Source: Tubulanus polymorphus
Lineage: Eukaryota > Nemertea > Palaeonemertea > Tubulaniformes > Tubulanidae
DNA: 60,000 nt
Direction: 5' to 3'
Assembly: GCF_964204645.1 (NCBI RefSeq)
Contig: NC_134028.1
Coordinates: 16,049,263-16,109,262 of the forward strand
Positions within the stretch are counted from its first letter, which is position 1, and every line of letters starts with the position of its first letter. The translations under genes were made by a program, and so were the position numbers. The notes beneath the pieces were generated by a model. That model saw nothing but the letters and a program-made list of their open reading frames with translations. It was not told the origin of the DNA and made no database searches. Below, one piece after another: positions 29,601 through 44,600 of the stretch.

Positions 29601-32600
29601 CCAGCTGTTCTCGGGGTTGTGGACACTCCCGCTACAGCTTCTTGAAGTTTGGCTACTCGAGCAATGGACGGAAAGACTTTGCCGATTCGGAGATCGAAGT
29701 CCATGCCGAGTTAAGTGGACTGTTGGGCCGGCCTCAACTGAGATTTTTCCCTGTTTACGCGGAACCCTAGCTGATGGACTAAGTCCAAGACTGAGGTCAT
29801 TGCCTCCCGACATTCTTGAGCTGAGTTCGCGACTATTAAGCAGTCGAGGTAAACGAACAATCGAACACCCCTTGACTGAAGTACCTTCTGAACTGACTTG
29901 ACCAACTTGGTGAAAACCCACGGGCCGTACTGAGGCCAAATGGAAGAGACCTGAATTGGAACTGGCGGCCTTTCCACTTTATCCTGAGAAATCGCCGAGA
30001 TTTTGGGTGAATTGGAACCTGAAAGTAAGCATCTTTCAGGTCCAACGAAGCCGCCCATTGACCCGGACGGAGCCCTTGAATCACGTCCTTGGGTTTGGTC
30101 ATCCAGAACCTTGGAATGTCTAGGTGCCGATTGAGGGATGAATAAATTTACTTATACTTGATTTGATTCACATAGCGGGGAGAACTCGAAGCAGATCTGC
30201 GGCATGACGATGTAAAGACACATGTGATTCACGGATCATTACAGCTCAACAGTGCTTATGATATTTGGAGTAGTAAATATCCTGTTGATCGGTTAAGTGT
30301 AATGATGAAGAAAATGGGTAAATGTTTAAAATTACTGTTTGAAGACTGCGACTGAATGTGATGTCTTGCGGCAATAAATTTGTTTATTTGTACTTGAATT
30401 GATTATCGAAGTGACGAGCTGCCTGCGTTGGATTACGGGATGACTCTGAAAAACACGTCGCCACATTACGCTTCGGTTCATTCAAACAATCTTTCAACAA
30501 GTCTACACCGGCAAGCGACTGATTGTAGTTGATATTAGTAGGATGGCCAATCTTTTTTCCATGTGATAGATATAAATGTAATCAATCGATGGCACTATGG
30601 TAGCCTTAAGTATTGATATTCTTGTTAGCCCACCCGATTAATTATGAGCATCAGGTGGGCGAACAAGAATATCTATATTTGTTGATTAAAATCATCAACC
30701 GCTGAAATTTGTTCAGGGATCTACACACGACGATTGATTGAATAAATTGAATTGAATTGAAACATCGCGTGTGTAAACGCACAATTTATGACAGTTTTAC
30801 GGTCTACTACGACAGTGTACCTTTACATCTTCATCCTGTAATCTATATCATCAGTATTCTACGTTAGAAATAATAACTTACTTCGTAAGATATACGCTAA
30901 ACCGAAAGAAAATCTAACACTAACAGTCTAATGTCAATCAGAGCGGCGCTGGGTTTGGGCGAATTCGATTGTGTGCGCATCGATGATGTAGCGTATCCAT
31001 TGAATCTTTAGCATGACTTTGTGTTTAAGTTACAACCTCATTCGTAAGCAACTAGAATTTTGCTGAAGACAACTGATGCCCCCACATCAGGTGAAACGCC
31101 TGAGAGTAAAGTACACCTTGAGGATATATTGAATTGTATATGAAGCCGCAGCAAATGAAAAGAACAAAATGTCTTCCCGTGCCAGTGACATAGGACCTAT
31201 AGGCCAAAAAAGATTTAGTCACAAGATTAATTCATTAATTATTTTACATAGTCATCGAAAACAATCAATGAATTAGAGCCCCGAAATGAAACTTCCAAAA
31301 CAATTCTGGTGACCTTGACCTTTGACCTACAGGACCCAACATCTACTCAGTTATCTATTAGCTCTAGGACAATCCATCAATTTAATTTCACCTTAAGTTA
31401 TCTTAAACCATTTATGAGTTATAGCCCGGAAATGAAAATAGCAAAATAACTTCTGGTGACCTTGACCTTAGACCTAAAGGACCCGATATCTAAGCAGTCA
31501 CTGAAGGTCTCTAGGGTAACCCATCCATAAAATTTCAGCAAGTTATCTTAAATAGTTCATGAGTTAGAGCCCGGAAATTAAAAATACAAAACAGCTCCTG
31601 GTGACCTTGACCTTTGACCTACAGGTTCCAAAATCTAATCAGTTACCCATGGTCACTGAGATAACCCATCCATAGAATTTCACTAAGTTATCTCAAATCG
31701 TTTATGAGTTAGAACCCGGAAATTAAATTTACAAAATGGCTTCCTGTGACCTTGACCTTGGACCTACAGGACCCAAAATCTAATCAGTTACCCACAGTCT
31801 CTAGGATAACTCATCCATTAAATTTCACCAAGTTATCTTAAACCGTTTATGAGTTTGAGCCCGGAAATGAAATTTACAAAATGACTTCCTGTGACCTTGA
31901 CCTTGGACCTACAGGATCCAAAATCTAATCAGTTACTAACCTTATCTAGTACAACACAGTTGTTAAATTTCAGGAAAATTTTTCGAAGAGTTTGGGTGCT
32001 AGGGCACGGAAACCACTGCGGACAGACGGACGGAAGACGAAGTGAATATAGTATGCCCCCACAAGGGATGAAAATTGGTAAATAGGCCAATGGCTAAGAC
32101 AACTCAGCAGAAATGAGAAAAGGTATCAATTATTTTAACCACTGCATTAATCAACTTACGATACGCAGAACGTGGAATGGAAATAATCTTTGCAAAAATT
32201 TAAAGGAAATTAATTCAATAGGGTTTTCTGACCACAAACATTAATATGGAATGAAAATGAACAGAGAGCCCAACAGAAGCCCAATGAATGGCTGATTAGT
32301 TGCCTAGGATAGCTTCCTGGAAATTAAAATGATTGATGATAATTCTGAAAATATACACTCACCTGGTGGTGCCCTGGGTATTGGACCGCGTGGTAATCCC
32401 CCTGAAGGTATTCCAGGAGGCCTTCCAGGAGGTGGTCCAGGCGGCAACATACGAGGAGGACCACCAACACCGGGTCGTGGCAGCGGTGGTCTATACATGA
32501 CTGGAGGCACTCCAGGTGGTGGTCCTGAAAACATTGATTACATATTGAATTGAAATCTTAGAAGAGTATAATACATGAATGTGTTTATTTTGTAGATCCC

Positions 32601-35600
32601 TCTTCGATGTCAATTTTACTGAAATCAATGGGGATGTTAAGCTTTATAGTAAACAATAAACATAACAAAGTATATTTTTCAAAATAGGAAAGGAATGGTG
32701 GAATGGTTACCTTCCAAAAATCTAGAGCTATGTACAATTATCTTGATTTCACTAGCATGCAGTCAGAGGTTGGGCTTGAATAGGACCCATTGGTTACACT
32801 GGGTTGAAATTAAAGCATGGCGGGGCACAAAATACTAGTGCCAAAGGCATGAGCCCGCATGAGAAGGGGGTCAGGGGCACTACTCCAGAAACATTTTATA
32901 TTTGTAGGGGCTCAGATGCATAATCAACTTAAGTCTGTCTCAGTCCAGTTTGCTGCAGCATATCAACGCTTTTCTATCATAACATTGCCCGATTCCTGTG
33001 GTTACTGCATGGTAACTGCACACTCCAAGCATGATGTCTGACAGCTGTGTCCAAGAGTGCATAGGTTTCTGACTGACCAGAGCCTTCATATCATAAGCAG
33101 TCTTCAAAAAGTAATAAAAATGTTGTCATTGTACTCTTGCGGATTTGTATTTTTAATGTTTTTATTCTACGTGATGCATGCGACACCATCTGGCCTGAGT
33201 CTTATGAATTGAAAAAAACATTCTAAAGGGACTCAGATTAGTTCTAAACAATAGATCAGTTCGTATTATGCGAATACAAATGAAGGACACTGGACGATTT
33301 TTACATTTTACTTATTGCCTATCCAGCTGTGGAGTTGTATGTTCTAGATCTAACAGATTCCAGGAAATTGGTCCATCAAAACACCGCTAACAACTTCAAA
33401 ACAAACCTATGAAAACTATTTGTAAGTTATGCACTCTTGGATATCCCAAGAGTTGAAAATAATTCTAAGATAAATCAGAAATGCAACAAGGTAGCAAAGC
33501 AAATCTGTATTCATTCGTACTCTTGCTCTTGTTACCACTCTTTGTCGTGACTATAGCAACAGCCAGCTGATTTTGCTGACTCACTAAAGGCGCGAGGTCC
33601 AGCCACTTCAGCTGTTAGTACCAATTAAAATGTGTACATTTGATATCCTTTGCCTAACAAATGCCATGGCAAACTGGGCTTAGACAGACTTTAGTTCAAA
33701 GGGCAAATGCCATCCAATTAGAATTGTGTAAAAGTTATTTTTAAATCTATTCACAAATATCAAATATGAGTGGTTTGAATTTTAGTTCAGCCATTACTAA
33801 GAAATAAGACTTTTTTGGAAATTTCAGCACGTGCTCACTGTTATTGTTTATGTAAGCAGGTGCGCATATCTAACGTCATCTCTGACAAATGCTTGCGGCT
33901 TCCAGTCATTTCACATTCACTGAAGTTTAAGCTGGTTAAGTAATCACGGAAAGTACAATTTTTTCATACCATTTGCCCTAAAAATTTGGTTATTCTTATA
34001 GCCTTTGGATAGACAGCGGTCATCGGCACATTGCTTAAAGCACTATTCTGCCATAGTTTGGTATAAATTTATGAAACAAATATCAGAAAATCTGAAATGA
34101 TTGAATTATGTCACCTAATGGAGAAACAGATGCAAGGATGGACAGAGGGATGATAGTTAACAATAGCCCGCTGAGACTTAGTCTGCTCTAAGTGGGCTAA
34201 AATTATATCTTTTACTTTCTCTTATCTCTTATTTCTTATTAATATCTTCGATATATTCAGACGAAAAAGTTAACACTTACCTGGAGGTAAACCAGAATGT
34301 GTACCAGAATGTGTACCAGACTGTGTTGTAGAGGAAGCTGCTAATGCACCTGGTGTACTAGATACTGCAGGAATGCCAAGAGATGCAGTTTGTACGAGAA
34401 TATTTTCATGTTTCCTTTCAACTATGGGAACAGATTTTTCAGGCGCAAGTTCAAATGCTACCTTTGGCTCCGAGAACATAGTCCTAATATCTTCATCAAG
34501 GGTAGCATCCTTTGTTTTCTTTTCATCACCTTCATAATCAATAGCAGGGTGTTGATCATCCTCATCATCATCCTAAACAAGAACAAATCATATATATATG
34601 TGTTCATCCCTCTTACAAAACTTACTGAAAACTGTTGTAACGGAAATAGCAACCAAATAGGGTTAATGAGAAACGCTTGGTAACTACTCATAACCGATTT
34701 CTAAATGAGTTACTAAGGAGAATGATGAATACATGTTGTGCTCTAACAAAATAATACATTAATCTAAAATATCATCGTTATAAAGTAGTTCATACTACTA
34801 ATTACCAAATAATCAATACCTTCATCTCTTAAAAAATATTTGAATGCGCTGTTCAAATCTTTGATAATTTGATTCTTCAATTTGTTTTTCGTGGATTACT
34901 GTTTTGAGAGTAGAACATGTCATCGAGATTGAGACCAAATGGCGTTAACGTTTTGAGTCGATACTGCCAGAATCCTTCACGAATATTAGGATTCTTTGGA
35001 TCACACTTATCTATGATCTGGACTCTTGAGATCGGATGGATTATGACCTGAGCTTCGGAAGTGTTTATAAACAGGATCATCATTTGTACGTGGATTTTGA
35101 ATATATACTATTGAAGTTGTTTCCGGTTGTAACAACAAATATGACACTGTACACTGTTGCATCTGTTCATACCAATAACCGCAGTTTTTAATGCCCATGG
35201 CAATAGAAGAATGAACCAGCATATCCTTCAAAATCCTACGTCGACGATATGCTACCACTGGTCTCTTGATGTGGGCTAGATTAGAGTCAGATTCAATAAG
35301 ATTAAATTTATTGTCGATGATATGGCCCACTTTACTAATTGTTGGGTGGAAATCAACTATACAGGCTTCGAATTTGGGAAAATCAGACCTGGAGCAAGAG
35401 AATTTTACCAAAGACCATCAGCATTATAGAATCCCAATTTGCCTCCGTAAATCGAAAAACCCACGGCAAAAAATTTGACACAGAATGAATAAAACTTCTA
35501 AATAATATTCTACACAGGGGTAGAATAAAAGGAATAAAAGAGTTACAAACTAAAAACTAATTAAAGGCATGCCAGGGGTACTAGATCTAATGAAACTCGC

Positions 35601-38600
35601 CCAATTACCCTTCGTCAGATAATTTAATTCACTGATTTGTCAATTCGTTTGTCTTAATTGAGGATGTAAGAGGCTGAAAAACACTAATTACAATAGTCGG
35701 CGAGCGGATGTGTTTATTCATCCCCATGACTATTCTATACATGCGATTATTGAAACCTATATACACAGACACACGCGTGGCTCTCTGCTGACGCCGCCTG
35801 TATTTCTTATATAGATGTATGCCAGATGGAGCTCTGACTGAAGTTAGATAAATAGGTCAAGTGGCAGCGCTAATTTATATTTTATAATGCAGCGTCAAGA
35901 ACTGTGGGTGATTGACGGCTGTATTGTGAACCAGGTGTGCCGCGGGTTATTTATATCACCTACGGCAATAAAAGAAATAAATTCACCGACGGCATTAAAT
36001 GCCGCCGGTAAGGAGACCAACCAGCAGCACTGGTTGTGTAACCAGTGGCAAATGCCGCTGCTGCCGCCGTTAATTTCGAGGCCTGACTATAAATGGAGTA
36101 CGTTTATTGGTCTGATCACATTTTGTTCCTTGTAGAAGTTCAGCCCTTGAGCGATTTTAGGTTCGCTGAAGACATCAAAAACTAGATCACCTGAATCTTG
36201 TTTTCTGATATTCAGATCTAATTGATTGACCGATATGTTAGACCAAGAAGCGGTTACTTTAATGGAGTAGTGGAAGGAGTTGAGCTTTTCTATGCATTTA
36301 ATAAGCTTTTCCTCTCCACTTAATGGAGGGGTGGAAGGAGTTGAGCTTTTCTATGAATTAAATAAGCGTTTTCTCTCCACTTAATGGAGGGGTAGGAGTT
36401 GAGCTTTTCTATGAATCTAATAAACATTTCCTCTCTAGTTAATGGAGGGGTGGAAGGAGTTGAGGTTTTCTATGAATTCAATATATAAATTTAATAGCAG
36501 AATAGCAGTCAGGGATTATGAACATGTGACCAACGCACCCATGCGCCGAACGAGAGTCGTCCAATGGACGGTTATTCTGCTACCATACATATATACACAA
36601 CAAGTAATATTAATCCATACAAACCTGAAGACCTGCAGCAGGTTTAGGTAACTGCTGGCCAGCCATCTTCAACATTTTCAACTGCAATGGTGTAGGCACA
36701 GGTTTGGGGACTAACCATTTTCTTATTAAATTTTCTTCTGAATCATCCAAAGATTCCTCATCTATCGCTGTTCTTTTTGACAAGTCATCATGGAAACGAA
36801 TCTTGCGTTGTTTTGCTAGTAGAAAAAAAACATAATAAGGCTATGAAAGGATGTTTTTATTACGCCTTTCGCTGCGCATGACGTTTTGGAAATGTCATAT
36901 GAAAGACACCTAATGTGCATATGGCATTTGTGAAAAATCATTCACCTATCGACTATTAGCATGAATGCGCACAGAACAGGCATGACATGTAAGACTATCT
37001 AGAAATATTTGATTTGTTCTCTTAACAGTAGATGGCGCCTGTGGCCTGTAGTTGGCGCCGTGAGCTGGGTAAGCACAGAGTCAACCAAAGACAAAATTTG
37101 ATAAAATTGCTTCTGGAAAGCATGTGTTTATTGCAAAAACTATAATAAATATAGCTGCAAAGCAGCGATAACAGGGTTTCTACACAACCTTGTACGTATT
37201 CTTGTTTGTGTCAGGACACTGTCGACTACGATTGCGTGTTCGCTCACGCAGCAGCATCATGCTATTGAAAATGAAAGGAATTTAGAATCTTGTTCAACGG
37301 TAAACCGGTTTTATAAAAGGAAGGTCTACAAACAGTCAATTAGGCCCACTTAAAACCATGGATGACTGGACCAGATGGTATTTGACTATGGAGAATCGAC
37401 TGCTGGCTTTAACTAGTCTGTATGGATTTCAAAAAGCATTTGATAAGGTACATCAGCGATTTCTAAACAAGCAATTACGAAACAGTATCAATGATGGGTC
37501 ACTTAAATGGCTCAGCAGTTTTCTCGGAACGAAACAGGTAGCTAAAATCAACGGAACTGTCTCATCTTGGTACATGTATAAGTAGGTCTAACTAGTGGAG
37601 TCACACAAGGTAGTATCTGAAGTCCTCCTCTTTTCACTGTCCTGATAAATGATGTACAGAATAATCCAGAATGTTCAGGAACGAGTAAATTTTCAAAACG
37701 ACTTACACAAGCTGTGTTTCGTACATGGTCAGAAACAAGGAAGATGAAAAGGCCAGAAAATTTAACTTGCAAAGGCATGATATGGATGTCTATTGAACTG
37801 ATATAAATCTCAGTGTAGAGTTAACGAATAATGAGGTTTAGTTTTAACCGTGATACTGTTAGGAAATAAAGTGTTTCTACAGAATTACTGTGGGTTTTTA
37901 TATGATATGGACATTGGATACAATTAAACAAGAAGCCTGTCGGCTTATATAGCTCCGCTGTCTTTGTTGTGGCTTGGAGCATAGACTATCACATCAGTAT
38001 CTATTTGAAACTAGATGTTCAGGGACATTATAGCCACTTGGAGAAGGGCCACAATACCAATAATCATACTAACATACTCTAAACTGACAAACTGTTGGAA
38101 CTGAAGTCATAAGTGGAACAAACTGTAGTCCCCAAGTATAGGCACCAAGTGAAATTTATCAAAAATCTATGCAATTGCTTCGATATAGAATGATGTACAT
38201 AAAGGAGGAAGCTAGTGAGTGGAGAAAGCAGCTTTTAATAAATCAATATGCACAAGTTTTGGGAGATTACTTCCAAAAAGTTAAACAAGAAACAACAATT
38301 ATTTATGTTTTACAAATTAAGTCAGTTTATATTTTCAAATTTGTAATGAAAGAATACAAACACAAATTATTTTTTTCTTAAATGTAATTCTAACAAATAA
38401 ACTGAATATATCTCTGTAAGATTCAAAAGTTGATTGTTCGGGCATCAGAACAATTTACAACGGGCATATGTGAAATTCAATTACTAGACTGATATTGGTT
38501 TTTACTATAATGACAAGTAAATTATAATTGGTCACATTTAAGTGAAAATCTAAAAATAGCCCTAATTTGCATAATTTATGCAAAATCAAAATTATGGCTC

Positions 38601-41600
38601 TGTACTTTTGTAGGCACTCCCCCATAGATCATTCATACCAAGTTTCATCAAGATCCCATCAGAACTGTAGGACTAGTAGAGATATAAAGAAAAAGTTGAC
38701 GCCGGACATCGAACACCGGACGGACGGACGGACGACGACGACGAACCCCCTAACCCATCAGCTCCGCTGACCTTCCGTCACAGCGGAGCTAAAAACCCAG
38801 GTTCATATAAAACCTTTGTGTCGAGTGTGAAGATTCTTTTGTTCAAATGACGATTTCTCATTATAATGAAAAGACTATTTAGTTCCACGGAAATTGCTTT
38901 CTCTGTAATGAAAAAACGCTGGTATTAACTTGTTCCAACCAGAAAATTTTGTTCGAAAGAAAACAATTCTGTTCGATCAGACAAGATGAATTTTTGTTCG
39001 AGGCGAAAAACTGGTCGTTTTGCCAAAAAAAATTGTTAGAATTAAACGCTTAATTGTCGTTCGAAAGAAATTTTTTTTGCCCGGACAAAGAAAATTTGAT
39101 GAGCGAAAACAATTCTGTTCGATCGAACATTATACTGTTTGTTTGAACGATCGATTTTCGTTTTGAGGTAAATATTTGATCAAATAAATGCTATGTTATT
39201 GCTTGAACGAAAAACCTTTTGTCCCCACCAAATAAATTTTTTGAGGGAAAACAATTTCGTTCGAAAAAATGTGCTATGTAATATTTCGAAGGAAAAATGA
39301 TTGTCACGACAAAAAGAATTTGTTGAGCGAAAACAATTTTGTTCGAACGAATGTTCAAATGAAAATAATTCTGTTCGATCGAACAATATACTGTGAGCGA
39401 AATTCGTTTTCTTCAAACAAATTTTTCAACAAAAAAGTTTTATTTGAATGAAATTTTCAGTAAGGGGTATACATTTCAGCAACCAGCGAATTACTGTGTT
39501 GAATGCAATTCATTTCCAGAAGGCCTGGCTTAGGCCTATGCAATAGTAGTCAATTAAGATTCAACTTTTTGAACTAGGGGTCCAGGGACACCATGCCCAC
39601 TTGGGAAGTGGTTTCAAATGCTCAACAATTTAAGTATTTCAATATTCAACGCCCCCTGGTGACCATATACAAAAACCAATGACCTTGAAACTCACCACAA
39701 TCATAGAATAGTTCAGCAGCTATGATTTTTTAATAGTTTGTGATAACAAAATATGCCTCATTACCAATCTAATATGGAAATACTAAGTTATTCTACTATT
39801 CAACGCCCCCTGGTGACCACATAGCATAACTTATGTCCTTAAAACTCACCACAATCATAGACGATGTCATGTGCTACAACTTTAAAATCGATTGTGGTAA
39901 CAAAATATGCATAGGTACGAATGTAATATAGAAATACTAAGTCATTGTATTATTCAACACCCCCTGGTGGCCATGTACAAATACCAATGACCTTGAAACT
40001 CACCAAAATCATAGAACACATTATGGGCTACAACTTTCTAAGGGATTGTGGTAACGAATTATGCTTAGATATCAATATAATGTGGAAAAACTTTTTCCAA
40101 CCTACGAATGAGTACTGATTACACCAAGATGGCCGCCAATTGCGCCATAATTGGCTGATCAAAAATACCTGTCCCAGGTATAAAACAAAGAATACCCATC
40201 AAAAATTGCAATGAGAAATGGCAAACAAGTAGGAAGCTATAGGACTCAGAATTCGGGCCAAAATTGACATTTTTGGGCACTACAAAGGTCATAGGATGGC
40301 CATCTTGAGTCTTGGGCCCTTGGGGGATTCAAATATATACAAAAGATCAAGGTAATTGATCGAAGCGTCTTCAAATTTTTCCCTCGAAAAGTTAAAAAAT
40401 ATGTAAAAAGTGCTGATTTTGGCAAAAAACAATGGCTGCCAGACGGCCATCTTGATTGTGACAGGGCCAGTTTTTGGGCTGAAGATATGTCTAAAGTACA
40501 TACATGTGTAACCCAAATATCAAGACATTACATTGAAGCGTCTTCAAAACTTCCCTAAATAACTGGATTCTGTCTACGGATGGTCGCTGGACGTAAAGTG
40601 AACGCAACTTAACGCAATTTAAGTCCCAAGTGGGCTAAAAACCAGCACATTTTCCTTTTCAAATCACATGTAATTCAAAAATTCAGTGCCTCTTAGTTTG
40701 ATGTCCCTTTTTTCATCGCGCACGTGGTTTATATTATTGTTTAAGTCGAATGTCTTCAACAGCTGATACAACCGCACCCGTGTCTGTCAATCGTCTTAAT
40801 TAATTCATATACTAAAATGCTCACTATGTAAAAATTATGTGGCGAATCAATCCGGAATTTTTCAGTAGAAAGTCAGACACTAAGTACCTTTCTTTAAAGG
40901 TTTATTTGTTGTATGTCATTATCTGTTATATAATACTTTATTCAATACTTTGAAGCAGCGCGCCGGCAGCGAACTCTCAAGCAAGGTCAGTCACGTAGGC
41001 CAACGATAACAAGAAACAGACCACGGTTTTCCCGGTTAAGAGCGTCTCTCCACAAAAATTAGGGGACCATAATGGACCATTCGTTGACACTAACCTTAAT
41101 TAAACTTCGTATGGATACAATCAAGATAATTCCACCCTATAATTCCACTATTCAACGATCGATGCGCAGCTTTAACATGGCGCCACCATTCATTATGCTA
41201 GTCACAATTATCTCTACGCACATCAAAATCACACTTGAATTGCAAGTGTTGACTTATGAGAAACCATCAAAATCTAGCAATTTGATTGGGAAAATAGCAG
41301 CACTATAGTTCAAAAAAGTTGATAAACCACCTCCAACTGTCTAATCATTTAAGAACTTTGCCCTCATATGGAACAATTTCCGCCTTATCACAGATGCACT
41401 CTGCCGCTGTGATTCGCCCATTCAATGAAAAAACTTTCCCACGGTCTTACTATTAACATTTTCTTGTAATTTAGGGAAATATTTAAAAAAAGCGAAATTT
41501 CACACTCTGCATTAATAAGATTAAAGTATTTATTCGTTCGACAAATCTTCGTCTGAACTCCCACCAACAAGTTATAAGTTGTGACAAAAAAATGACGTCA

Positions 41601-44600
41601 TCGACTCACAACCATCTTATAACCTTCATGACAACGTCATGAAGGTAAAAACTCAAGATTAAATCTAGTTCATAAAGCTGCCTGATCAGATGAAATTTCC
41701 ATGAAAATATTCATTTTTGCCAATCAAATATCGTTGATAATTGTGATTGATCATTGCAAGTCAGAACCAGTTAATCACTAATAGCCTACATGTATTCTTA
41801 TAAATCTGATTCCTCCTTTACAGGGAATATAGCTTAACCTAGTAGAGGCTACTAGTCTACCGAACAGAAGGGGCTTACGCCTATTGAACTTCAACCCTCC
41901 TAAATATCATATTCTTACATCTTATTTAACAGGGGTAGGTCCCTGGGGTATTTACTCAGTAAAATCAATTCTATTTTCGGATTATGAAGAAACAAATCTT
42001 CTGTAGGCCTACTTCACGTTGCAGCAATGTTGCCGACTCTTTTATCACAAAGTTTGTTTGAAGTTCAATTCACTAGTTCACAACAATTATACTATGCTTG
42101 CTTGGAACAGTGGAGCTAAAGGTGGCGTACAACTTCAAGCGACCTAGAAAAGATCTCCTATCCACCGCAGCATCCAAGATGCTCACACCGAATATCAAGC
42201 TTGAGTCCTGCTTACGGATAAGAATGTGTAATATACAGGTATTTAGTAAATATCCCGTGGATTTGGTAAAGATCGGTATGCACTGTAGGAAAAATAGAAT
42301 ATTGATAAATAGTTGAAACCTGCGGCCGAATCAGTGGTAGTAGATGACGACTCAAAAAACATGTCGCCTCTTTGAATGGGGCTAAATTTTCGATGTTTAC
42401 GACGCGACAGTACTTTTGTAATGTTGATTCATGATAATACACACGGAGTATATGTAGATCGAAGTGAGCTGAAGGATATCATACAGATTGTATCGGCAAC
42501 ACTGGCAAGAAAACAAAGCTTATTTAGTGAAAATAGTGTGACATAAAATAATAATAATAAGAAACACGCGAATCTCTGCGAAGGGTTTTCTGTGATATAA
42601 CAGAAAACACTAATGAATATTTCTTTGCAGTCTTTGTTACGATATCTTTGTAATAATTATGTTATGAATAATCTCAGTCATCCCAACTGTTTATTGTAAA
42701 TGAATTGAATAAGCATTGCCAATAAAACAATAGAAAATTCATCAAAATACCCTGGCCTCTTCTCCGCTCAATCGTACCCTATTGGCTGTGTGAAGACTTT
42801 GGACTGAAATTGCACTGATATTCATGTGAGAATAACATAAGCTTGGATAAAAACGTAAATAATTCAGTTTGGACAGTTAGAAAAATATTGATTTTTTGGA
42901 AAATACAGTAAATATGGGCGCTACAATTGCCGACACAGCGTATGATGACCATAAACACAATCCAATGACCTTGAAACTAAACGTAGTCATAAAATAAAAA
43001 ATATCTGTGGCTATGAGTACAAAGAGGTAAATTGTATATAATCCAATATTCGAATCCCCTGGTGGCAAGAACAAGAACATGGGTAACCCCAATTTCATGT
43101 GAGGACATGAAAACTATGACAGTGATACTATTTATCAAATATCAAGATGATAAGTCACAACCTGTTGATATTTTACTAAAAAAAACCTTTTTCGATCTAT
43201 AAATCAGGACTGATGCCACCAAGATGGCTGCCTATAATGTCACGCTTGACTAATCAAAGAATCATTTTGATATGTATAAGAGCCCTTCTCTAAGTATAAC
43301 CACCATGAATTTCAATGAAAAATGGCAAACCATTCGGAAGCTGCAGGTCTCAGAAAATGACCTTTTTGTTGGGGTATTTGGGACCGCTGGACCGAGAGGG
43401 TGGGCAACACAGCCAGTTCCACAAGGGTGTAGCAATATGTACACATTAGTACGTAGTTGTTGTACTTTCAGTAAAAAGTAAATAAAATGAATTAAATTGA
43501 GAGCCTGAATCTGGATAAGTGGCAACTCTGCATGAAATGAGGTTCATAGGTAGACTAAACGTACCACAAAAGTCTATGGTACCAGAGTATCGATACACAC
43601 CATTCTCTAAGCAAACTATTTCGGACGGGTCTCCAGAGGCATAAATTAAGGAACACTGTCAGAATATGACTAAGTAAAAAGATCAAGGCCAATTTCAGAA
43701 ATAACAAAAAACATGCTCCTTTTAGGATCGAATCCCGTTAAAAGCTGAAGTTAGCAGTATACCCTGGTACCAGTCTAACTTACCTAGCTTGTCCACTCCC
43801 CGGTCAGAAACCAATGAATCCAATCCAGGCACTGAAAAAAGTGTTTGAAGTCACAAATGTATTCTTGCAAAAATACATCAACAAAAAATAGAATGTGTTT
43901 CTCCCTGGAGAAAGCAAATATTAAAATGGCAAGTAATTAAAATTAGGTAACAAAGATATTGCATACTTCATAACAGCAGTTTTCTTAAGCATTCAGTAAG
44001 TTTATAAGAATTATTGGTTTAAGTCTGAACAATTTTCTATTTGAACAGCGCTGCCAACTTAGATTTCATCTTTTGCTGAACACATGCCCAAATTTTCCAG
44101 TAGTCCCAAATTCTAAAACCGATTTCTGTTTCCTGACTTCTGACACTGTACTAGGGCACCGTCTTCAACATAGTACAAATGGCGCACTAGTAGTGTCATA
44201 TTGAGAGTATAAGAGAGTTGACCAGTATGATTCTGGGAGATTTAAGATCGACTATGCAATTAGCCATAAAAAATGATTGAGTTTTTCGGTAACTTATCAA
44301 TTTTTTTAAAAATCGTAACAATTTTCTAAAAAACAGAATGCCGTATTTTCATACGATTTTACGGAACAGTTACGGAAAAATCAGAACAGTTGGCAGCTTT
44401 GCTTGTAGGTGCTCAGACCGTTCCCAGCTAATAACTAACTTAAGCTTAAGCTTTAGCTTAAGATTGGTAATTTTTATAGCTTTCGACAAGACAGCGATCT
44501 TTGGCAGTTTAATGAACTTTTCTGCCAGAGAGTGGTAGTCCTACATGCTTTAAATAGTTTCATGTTCTTACAACCATTTATAAATCAAATTCCTCAGTAA

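Noticed and set aside
30615-30673. Hairpin as a microRNA gene
   Set aside because: Stem of 20 bp with a 19-base loop is short for a precursor, and nothing suggests a flanking lower stem.
31050-32066. CRISPR-like array from regular 145-bp spacing
   Set aside because: Whole units are alike, with no short repeat and unique spacers; a eukaryotic tandem-repeat element explains it.
32329-32553. Plus-strand Gly/Pro-rich frame of 74 codons
   Set aside because: Shadow of the WBP11 proline-rich exon; codon skew keeps the other strand open, and splice sites and phases support the minus strand.
34458-34691. 77-codon Met-rich minus frame over a WBP11 exon
   Set aside because: Out of frame with the exon whose acceptor, donor and phases agree; a shadow.
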